From the NCBI GenBank assembly GCA_009801015.1, contig VHZZ01008661.1, positions 5,085 to 31,315 of the forward strand: a DNA stretch of 26,231 bases. Direction: 5' to 3'. This DNA comes from Silene noctiflora (taxonomy: Eukaryota > Streptophyta > Magnoliopsida > Caryophyllales > Caryophyllaceae). Shown here in pieces: positions 23,401-26,231 of the stretch. A model generated the notes under the pieces. The model saw only the letters and a list, made by a program, of their open reading frames with translations, made no database searches and was not told where the DNA came from. The number at the start of each line of letters is the position of its first letter. Within the stretch, counting starts at the first letter, position 1. The position numbers and the translations under genes are program-made.

Positions 23401-26026
23401 GAAATGAAACCATTCCACCAGAAAAAGCAGAGACAAACCTTTCTTGCTTCAGTGTCCTTCCACACATTTCCAGCCACACCGAGAACAGTAACAACCACAA
23501 TCTGAAAAACAAATATTGCTCCAGTCAACTTGTCAATCATTGCATCAACAGCAGTTAACTTGGGCTCCGGGATTCCCCGGCTCATTCCAAGCTTGGTTTC
23601 ATTGCCTATGACAAGGAAAATTATTACAAGAGTTTGGAGGGGTCAGAGAAGAAGGAAGGACAACAAACAGAACAAAATTTACATTTAGTTTTCTTTCAAT
23701 GCTTTGAAAAAAGCAGAACTAAAGTAGTTGACACCAAATGTGAGACATGCTCAAATTTTCCTGGGTATAAAGGCTTTCTCAGCAGACTGATTTAACCCAT
23801 ATCAAATCATTCTAGCAACCAAAGGATCTCAGCAAGCCAAAGGCTTCTTACGCGCAAACCTAGGGAGACTAGATACTTTTTATCACCTTAGTCAAAGTCT
23901 CTTTAAGAATGTAGGGATGTGGTCACATATACAATATGTTTCTGGGGGTGACGGGATGCCACAGGCATATAGATTTTGATTTATCTTCACATTTGAAAGA
24001 GTTAGACATGAATTCGTCAGCAGGAATGGTGCATTTCAAAGTTTCTTAAATGAGCTGTGTACATAAGAGCGATAAGGCTATAATGGATTGAAATTATCGC
24101 AGCCACAACAAATACAGTGTTCTCAAAGCATATTTGAGACTGATTCTTCCAGACCATTATCAATTCCAAGCGGCTTTTGGGACCCTCAAAACTCCATTTG
24201 AATAGACAACTATACTATGCTTTAAAAGAAAATACAGAAGCTACATACTTAATATGAAGAAGATTGGAAAACATGAAACAAGACTAACCTGTATAGACTG
24301 CAACTCCACAAGCCCATTCTGTGTTCCTTAGGTAGCATGATTGGAGAAGTGAGTTCTTAATGGTTAGGGGGCACACATCATTGTCAATAAATGGAGGAAA
24401 TAACCTCAGATTTGCATTAAATCTCATAATGTCCTTATCCGGATTCGGGCACTCAATGACTCCCTGCAAATAGTATCTTATTAAAACCATGTATTAAGAG
24501 ATGACTATTTTACATATATTAATAAAAAAAGGGTTGCAGAGACCAAACAAAAGAGCTTACCTTTATTTTATGTAGTAAGTCAAAATCTATACCCATACAT
24601 GCAGAAGGAATCACTCTTGTCTTCAGATCAGTTTCACCATCCAGTGCAGCAGTCTAATATTAGTCAGAAATCAGTAAATTTGCAAATAAATCGATGGCAT
24701 CAAAGTTTCTAAGTCTTTAAAGCTTGTTGTCACATTGGACAAAAGGGTACATAACGTTTTCTGGGGTAAGTTCAGGAGCTAACAAGTAACATTTTAAATT
24801 CTTTCCTCTGGCCCACGAGCCCCATACACCATCTAGATAGTATTTTCAAGGGTATTAGTGGACATTTGGTTCAAATTGGAAGTTCTGATGCATAGGAAAT
24901 TACATTAATTGAACACAGTATGGGTGTAGGCGACGAGTATGGATCCAAGTGTCAAACACACCATGACTCAATTCTGTGATTCCCAACTCCTTCCAAAGCT
25001 GTCTTTGAAGATTATTTTAAACATGTCCATTGTCCTTTAACCAGGCGGGCGGGACACTTGGCTAGAGATAGAAAAAAGTGTCCATAACAGGGGAGATCAG
25101 AAGTCTAAGATAGCATATCAAGTTATTAACCAATAGGTAGTACTCTATATCCATCTTTCTTAAAACCATGTTCCCTCGCCTAAGAATTTACCAAGTGTTA
25201 CAATAACATTAAGCTTAAACTTAATGGATGTATAATTTAAGAAAGAAAGCTACATGACTGTACATCAGATGTATTAGTGTGTGATTTCCAATAGGCCATC
25301 TGGAAGAATAAAAATCATAACTACACATTGTTTCATCCGACCAGTTTCTTATTTTCCCTAGTTATCTACATTGGCTGCCGCAGCCGGTTAATCAAACAAA
25401 ATTCAAATGGGCTCATAAGGATGATGAATCACCTCACCTCTACATAACAAACCCCTTGTGAATCAGAAGTACCAAGTAGAACAAGGTCGCAGGGAACTTC
25501 ATCGTTCTCACGGAGCCACACAATGTTTCCAACACAAATATCTTGTGCTTGAATCTGAAATAAATAAAAAATGAACATCGCATATGAGTTATAACTGCAT
25601 GACATTAAAAAAGAATTAATATGAGTAATTTAGATTCACTTTCTTAGTGTTAGATAGGGTCTGGAAGAGCAATGAAGAAAAGCGTACGTGTTTTCTAGTG
25701 CCATGCTTGACAACCCAAACTTGTTTTTCATTTGCATTCTTATCAGAAAGATAACGATTGTAATCATCCCATGCTTCTTTGGTGGCAGAAACGGCAAAAA
25801 TGAATATTAATGGGCCCCAAGTGCTGGCAGGATTTACAGGGGTGATGAGTGGCCATAGCTGAAGACAAGCAATCAATAGAAAGTACTGATTCATAAAGCG
25901 GCTGAACTGTTCCCATAAGTTCTTAGGAAGGAAGTTGAGTAGAGTATATTTGCGGTTGGATATACGATTGTGACAATAAAGATCTCTCGAAGAATCATCA
26001 TCATTGAAGTAAACAAAGCGTTTCAT
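2550..26026 (-). CDS. ALA2: Phospholipid-transporting P4-ATPase, ALA2-like (23 coding exons, complete)
   Basis: The product is an aminophospholipid flippase that uses ATP to move lipid, phosphatidylserine for Arabidopsis ALA2, to the cytosolic leaflet. In Arabidopsis it works with an ALIS (CDC50-type) beta subunit at prevacuolar/endosomal membranes. Exons in transcript order: 26026-25688, 25554-25438, 24653-24561, 24463-24289, 23605-23439, 22718-22614, 21970-21873, 21792-21650, 20454-20358, 20236-20127, 20027-19863, 17139-16985, 16899-16819, 15573-15453, 14143-14037, 12339-12208, 11657-11504, 7025-6908, 6824-6651, 6273-6222, 4080-3953, 3234-3084, 2870-2550. All introns are GT-AG and all phases close to 1100 residues; Arabidopsis ALA2, as I recall it, has 1107. 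Approximate membrane segments: 41-61, 68-83, 270-289, 319-337, 807-829, 837-858, 897-914, 924-941, 955-974, 989-1008. The start [10 protein letters not shown] matches the family N-terminus. ALA2 rather than ALA1 or ALA3-12 is inferred from near-identity along the whole length. Confidence 0.96.
3235..3952 (-). other. ALA2 intron 21 (718 bp), no recognised insert
   Basis: Donor GTACGT and acceptor TTTCAG bound the intron, which splits codon 944. The middle (about 3590-3800) is very AT-rich with short TATA runs. Short frames on both strands at 3300-3600 match nothing I know. Confidence 0.8.
4081..6221 (-). other. ALA2 intron 20 (2141 bp)
   Basis: Donor GTATGT and acceptor CTGCAG bound the intron. 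It contains the hAT-like MITE at 5600-5790. The part from about 5150 to 5350 is pyrimidine-rich on the plus strand. A short inverted repeat of TGCCTCGTT lies at about 5425-5487. I see no other gene or element in 4100-5590 or 5800-6220. Confidence 0.8.
5600..5790. mobile_element. hAT-like MITE, ~190 bp
   Basis: The left end CAGGGGCGTCTAA (from 5604) and the reverse complement of the right end, CAGGGCGTCTTAA, form terminal inverted repeats. A CCTAAAG direct repeat lies at 5593-5599 and 5791-5797, close to the 8-bp duplication expected for hAT. Four extra bases (ACAT) separate it from the left CAGGGG terminus, so the exact left end is uncertain. The interior is GC-rich near both ends, unlike the surrounding intron. 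There is no coding capacity. Confidence 0.65.
6274..6650 (-). other. ALA2 intron 19 (377 bp), carries a SINE
   Basis: Donor GTATGT follows GGAAG and acceptor TGTACAG precedes exon 20. The middle is occupied by the SINE at 6410-6537; the remainder is plain AT-rich intron sequence. Confidence 0.85.
6410..6537 (+). mobile_element. tRNA-derived SINE, ~128 bp
   Basis: The head carries an A-box-like TTAGCCAAGTGGTTAAGG at about 6433-6450 and a degenerate B-box-like GGGTAAACTCC about 20 bp later, the internal Pol III promoter layout of plant SINEs. The 3' end is a short A run (ACCAAAAAAA). Direct repeats of GAATATTA flank it at 6402-6409 and 6538-6545. It lies antisense to the host gene. The B box is decayed, so it is probably inactive. 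Confidence 0.72.
8489..8650. mobile_element. hAT-like MITE, 162 bp, TSD CTTGTGAG
   Basis: A perfect 8-bp direct repeat, CTTGTGAG, flanks the unit at 8481-8488 and 8651-8658. The ends are imperfect inverted repeats: CATAGTATTAAATCTCG at the left and, reverse-complemented, CATGGTTTTAAGCATCTG at the right. An 8-bp duplication and short imperfect termini fit the hAT superfamily. It contains no coding frame. Confidence 0.75.
8932..10375. mobile_element. Large Stowaway/mariner-like non-autonomous element, 1444 bp including a nested insert
   Basis: The left end CTCACTGCATTCCACTC, then TTCTATACATT, pairs with the right end read backwards, CTTTCTCCATTCCAACCG, then TTCCTATACATT. TA lies on both sides (8930-8931 and 10376-10377). 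The termini resemble Stowaway but are more diverged than those at 1948-2157. Without the nested hAT-like element the unit is about 890 bp. Its interior is rich in CAC at the left (about 9675-9900) and in GTG at the right (about 9995-10260), an approximate inverted arrangement. No transposase was recognised. Confidence 0.65.
9123..9674. mobile_element. Nested hAT-like element, 552 bp, TSD TCACCACT
   Basis: The left end CACGGGCGGATTTATAGG pairs with the reverse complement of the right end, CAGTGGCGAATCTAGG, a terminus I recognise from plant hAT-type elements (CAGTGGCGGATCYAGG). A perfect 8-bp duplication TCACCACT lies at 9115-9122 and 9675-9682. It sits inside the 8932-10375 element and is therefore younger. 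The interior has tRNA-promoter-like boxes on both strands but no transposase. Confidence 0.82.
10931..10946. repeat. Perfect 16-bp palindrome
   Basis: GGAGAGCTAGCTCTCC is its own reverse complement. It sits in a segment (about 10895-11040) that repeats short GGAGCACATAGA-like and AGAGCAAA/TTTGCTCT motifs in both orientations. This could be the remnant of an inverted-repeat element whose ends are no longer clear. Confidence 0.5.
11055..11298. mobile_element. Stowaway MITE, 244 bp
   Basis: The left end CTCCCACCATCCAATCCAAA pairs with the right end read backwards, CTGCCTCCCATCCGTTCCAA. TA flanks both sides (11053-11054 and 11299-11300). This is a Stowaway layout with more diverged arms than the copy at 1948-2157, which suggests an older insertion. 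It has no coding capacity. Confidence 0.8.
11504..11657 (-). CDS. ALA2: ALA2 coding exon 17: hinge motif GDGGNDV
   Basis: This exon encodes residues 736-786 plus one base of codon 787. GDGGND at 751-756 (from 11612 leftward) supplies the Mg-coordinating aspartates of the P domain. Most P-type ATPases have GDGAND; glycine in the fourth position is also found in Arabidopsis ALA2 by memory. The segment [17 protein letters not shown] then leads towards M5. The acceptor is ATACAG and the donor is GTATGG. Confidence 0.96.
11658..12207 (-). other. ALA2 intron 16 (550 bp), nothing recognised
   Basis: Donor GTTAGT and acceptor ATACAG bound plain AT-rich intron sequence. I see no repeat ends, RNA gene or conserved frame in it. 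Confidence 0.85.
12340..14036 (-). other. ALA2 intron 15 (1697 bp)
   Basis: Donor GTAATG and acceptor CACTACAG bound the intron. It carries the LINE remnant at about 12650-13080. The remainder, 13090-14030, is AT- and T-rich on the plus strand and holds nothing I can name. Confidence 0.85.
12650..13080 (+). pseudogene. Decayed LINE (non-LTR retrotransposon) ORF2 3' fragment
   Basis: On the plus strand, scattered across frames, are segments matching the end of plant LINE reverse transcriptases in the right order. [10 protein letters not shown] (about 12670-12700) corresponds to the SRSKTEYMECK block. [11 protein letters not shown] (about 12755-12790) corresponds to FKYLGSIIQKDG. HKLKGK (about 12818) corresponds to [36 protein letters not shown] and [13 protein letters not shown] correspond to the RWMCG, VASIEDKM, RLRWFGHV, DAPVRR and GRGRPKKTWMEVV blocks. 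Several stops and frame changes separate them, and the catalytic part of the enzyme is absent. It lies antisense to ALA2 and is a dead 5'-truncated copy. Confidence 0.75.
14374..14437. repeat. (AT)32 microsatellite
   Basis: This is an uninterrupted run of 32 AT dinucleotides. Perfect long AT runs mutate quickly, so its length is likely polymorphic between individuals and assembly-sensitive. It is self-complementary and would form a hairpin in the pre-mRNA on either strand. Confidence 0.97.
15045..15245. mobile_element. Tourist-like (PIF/Harbinger) MITE, 201 bp
   Basis: The left end GGTCCTGTTCTTTTGGACT pairs with the reverse complement of the right end, GGCCCCATTCTTTTGGACT. The flanking triplets are TTA and TTG, consistent with a diverged 3-bp duplication of this superfamily. 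The interior is built from short GGTCAGGTCCG, AAGGTCCG and AAGTTAAGTT repeats. hAT is the main alternative, but no 8-bp duplication is seen. Confidence 0.72.
15574..16818 (-). other. ALA2 intron 13 (1245 bp)
   Basis: Donor GTTTAC and acceptor TTTTGCAG bound the intron. Apart from a SINE-like fragment near 16400-16520 it is AT-rich sequence without recognised elements. Confidence 0.85.
16400..16520 (+). mobile_element. SINE-like 3' fragment
   Basis: The series CACTTGGAAACAATCT, TTGCAAGGGAAAGGT and AGTGGGAACCTCCTTTTAGGC follows the order of the 3' half of a widespread plant SINE body that I remember (cttGGAAACAgcct, TTGCAaGGGtAAGGctgcgta, GTGGGAgCC). I could not identify a tRNA-like head or target duplications, so it is a fragment at best. 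Confidence 0.4.
16819..16899 (-). CDS. ALA2: ALA2 coding exon 13: end of N domain, contains IEDHLQ
   Basis: This exon encodes residues 589-615, from [13 protein letters not shown] to AIEDHLQ. In most P4-ATPases the last motif reads IEDKLQ or IEDRLQ. Here the fifth-codon-from-end neighbour of that motif, residue 613, is histidine (CAT at 16827-16825). The exon is 81 nt, phase 0 at both ends, between acceptor TTGCAG and donor GTTTAC. Confidence 0.94.
18078..18387 (+). mobile_element. LTR-like retroelement fossil fragment, copy 1 (~310 bp)
   Basis: This segment contains CTTGTGTTCGACCCCGCTGC and CCTCGTGGCCCTGCGGTTA, a pattern reminiscent of LTR regions of plant Ty3/Gypsy-type elements. It matches copy 2 at 19121 over its full length. 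It is a non-coding, broken fragment with no adjacent gag or pol recognised. The family assignment is tentative. Confidence 0.4.
18413..19636 (+). repeat. Three-copy direct repeat (CAAATAAGT ... GCTTCCTAGTTATATCTACA)
   Basis: Copies lie at 18413-18479 (short), about 18931-19115 and about 19456-19636. All share GCTTCCTAGTTATATCTACA followed by TTCAAAATAGA. The two long copies also share AGCTTTCAT, AAATGAG, AACTAAAAGCAGAATA and AACTAAATTGAAATAA. Copy 1 follows LTR-like copy 1, and copy 3 follows LTR-like copy 2 at almost the same distance (about 336-338 bp), so the two were duplicated as a unit. Confidence 0.75.
19121..19430 (+). mobile_element. LTR-like retroelement fossil fragment, copy 2 (~310 bp)
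   Basis: This is a second copy of the 18078-18387 segment in the same orientation and of equal length, with scattered differences throughout, so the duplication is not recent. Like copy 1 it has no coding part next to it. It lies between two copies of the 19456-type intron repeat. Confidence 0.4.
20455..21649 (-). other. ALA2 intron 8 (1195 bp), nothing recognised
   Basis: Donor GTGAGC and acceptor TTGTCAG bound the intron. On the plus strand 20556-20650 and 20920-21130 are strongly pyrimidine-rich, so the transcript has purine-rich tracts there. No element ends or RNA gene were seen. Confidence 0.8.
21650..21792 (-). CDS. ALA2: ALA2 coding exon 8: phosphorylation site DKTGT
   Basis: This exon encodes residues 366-412 plus parts of the flanking split codons. 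The catalytic aspartate D381 lies in DKTGTLT and is encoded at 21746-21744; it is phosphorylated by ATP in each transport cycle. The preceding sequence [15 protein letters not shown] and the following [13 protein letters not shown] agree with the family. The acceptor is CTGCAG and the donor is GTGAGC. Confidence 0.96.
21971..22613 (-). other. ALA2 intron 6 (643 bp), nothing recognised
   Basis: Donor GTAAAC and acceptor GACAG bound ordinary AT-rich intron sequence without repeats or frames of note. Confidence 0.85.
22614..22718 (-). CDS. ALA2: ALA2 coding exon 6: M4 segment with PISI motif
   Basis: This exon encodes residues 298-332, from [10 protein letters not shown] to MIPISIK. The PISI at 328-331 corresponds to the M4 PISL motif of flippases, where a hydrophobic residue replaces the ion-binding glutamate of cation pumps and helps route the lipid headgroup. 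PISI instead of PISL also occurs in Arabidopsis ALA2 as I remember it, so it is a subfamily trait. The exon is 105 nt with both boundaries in phase 0. Confidence 0.95.
22719..23438 (-). other. ALA2 intron 5 (720 bp), nothing recognised
   Basis: Donor GTTTGT and acceptor TTGTCAG bound the intron. The stretch 22985-23320 is pyrimidine-rich on the plus strand (TTTCTT-type runs), giving a purine-rich transcript segment. The short frame there is compositional and not a gene. Confidence 0.85.
23606..24288 (-). other. ALA2 intron 4 (683 bp), nothing recognised
   Basis: Donor GTTAGT and acceptor CATAG bound the intron, splitting glycine codon 242. I found no repeat termini, RNA gene or conserved frame. 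Confidence 0.85.
24561..24653 (-). CDS. ALA2: ALA2 coding exon 3: actuator loop with DGET
   Basis: This exon encodes residues 153-183, beginning [13 protein letters not shown]. The DGET at 157-160 is the actuator-domain dephosphorylation loop of P4-ATPases (TGES in ion pumps); the glutamate positions water for hydrolysis of the aspartyl phosphate. The upstream acceptor is TATTAG and the downstream donor is GTAAGC. The exon is 93 nt and phase 0 at both ends, so skipping it would remove the loop without shifting the frame. Confidence 0.95.
24654..25437 (-). other. ALA2 intron 2 (784 bp), nothing recognised
   Basis: Donor GTGAGG and acceptor TATTAG bound AT-rich sequence lacking recognisable elements. 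Confidence 0.85.
25688..26026 (-). CDS. ALA2: ALA2 coding exon 1: N-terminus, M1 and M2
   Basis: This exon encodes residues 1-113. The ATG at 26026-26024 is chosen because the protein from there opens [10 protein letters not shown], as in Arabidopsis ALA2 recalled from memory. Although the frame is open upstream to about 26104, it holds no further ATG. The segment [20 protein letters not shown] is the typical plant P4 lead-in to M1. M1 (about 41-61) and M2 (about 68-83) follow, and then the start of the actuator domain. The exon ends AAACAC followed by the donor GTACGC, in phase 0. Confidence 0.95.
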
Positions 26027-26231
26027 TATTGGCCTGAATTCATAAACAAGACAAGATTCAGCACAAAGGACTGTAGCTGTCTGAGTACAATTAAAACAAC
26101 ACAAATTCTCTCTTATTTGTGACGGGCATATCCGTCATCTTCTTTATTAAAGCAACAACCACAGAGCTGAGGTGTCGCTCTGTGGTTGAAAGTCAACAAT
26201 TCAAAGGTCTTTTGCACTTGCTAGATTTCAG
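26027..26231 (-). promoter_or_regulatory. 5' leader / promoter-proximal sequence of the ALA2-like gene with hairpins
   Basis: On the gene strand this stretch lies just before the ATG. It has a perfect 12-bp inverted repeat (26156-26167 with 26177-26188, arm CAACCACAGAGC, 9-nt loop) and a 6-bp one (TGACGG/CCGTCA, about 26120-26137). A T-rich run ending TTATGAATTCAG just before GCCAATAATG looks like a 3' splice site, so a leader intron may end 6 nt before the ATG with its donor beyond the window. I see no convincing TATA box. Whether the hairpins are in an exon, an intron or the promoter is undecided. Confidence 0.45.

Noticed and set aside
26027-26104. Upstream extension of ALA2 in the same frame
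   Set aside because: The frame is open but has no ATG before 26026, and the extra residues do not resemble any ALA2 N-terminus.

Overview
This is plant nuclear DNA, most likely from a eudicot. It is AT-rich, has long GT-AG introns, and carries Stowaway, Tourist and hAT type MITEs, a tRNA-derived SINE and a LINE remnant. The species cannot be fixed from the sequence alone.

The main content is one complete minus-strand protein-coding gene. It runs from its ATG at 26026 to its stop at 2550 and encodes a P4-type ATPase (phospholipid flippase) closely matching Arabidopsis ALA2. I could place all 23 coding exons. Every junction is GT-AG, every reading phase closes, and the exons total 3303 nt (1100 residues plus stop). 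The P-type landmarks are present: DGET actuator loop at 157-160, PISI in M4 at 328-331, phosphorylated aspartate D381 in DKTGT, KGAD at 524-527, TGDK at 636-639, GDGGND at 751-756, and ten membrane segments. The gene looks functional.

The introns hold nearly all other features. Intron 17 (4.5 kb) contains an hAT-like MITE with an 8-bp target duplication, a 1.44-kb Stowaway/mariner-like element with a second hAT-like element nested inside it, and a 244-bp Stowaway MITE. Intron 20 holds an hAT-like MITE, intron 19 a SINE, intron 14 an (AT)32 microsatellite and a Tourist-like MITE, and intron 15 a decayed LINE reverse-transcriptase end in antisense orientation. Intron 13 has a SINE-like fragment. 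Intron 11 has a tandemly duplicated module that includes LTR-like fossil sequence.

Downstream of the gene (positions 1-2549) are its probable 3' UTR, a 210-bp Stowaway MITE and an AT-rich stretch. That stretch resembles the 5' end of another minus-strand gene or gene-bearing transposon leaving the left edge of the window; this is weakly supported. Upstream (26027-26231) is leader or promoter-proximal sequence with two hairpins. I found no tRNA or rRNA gene, CRISPR array or prokaryotic feature, and no convincing undescribed system. The notable points are structural: nested insertions, repeat modules, leader hairpins and one substitution in a conserved ATPase motif.
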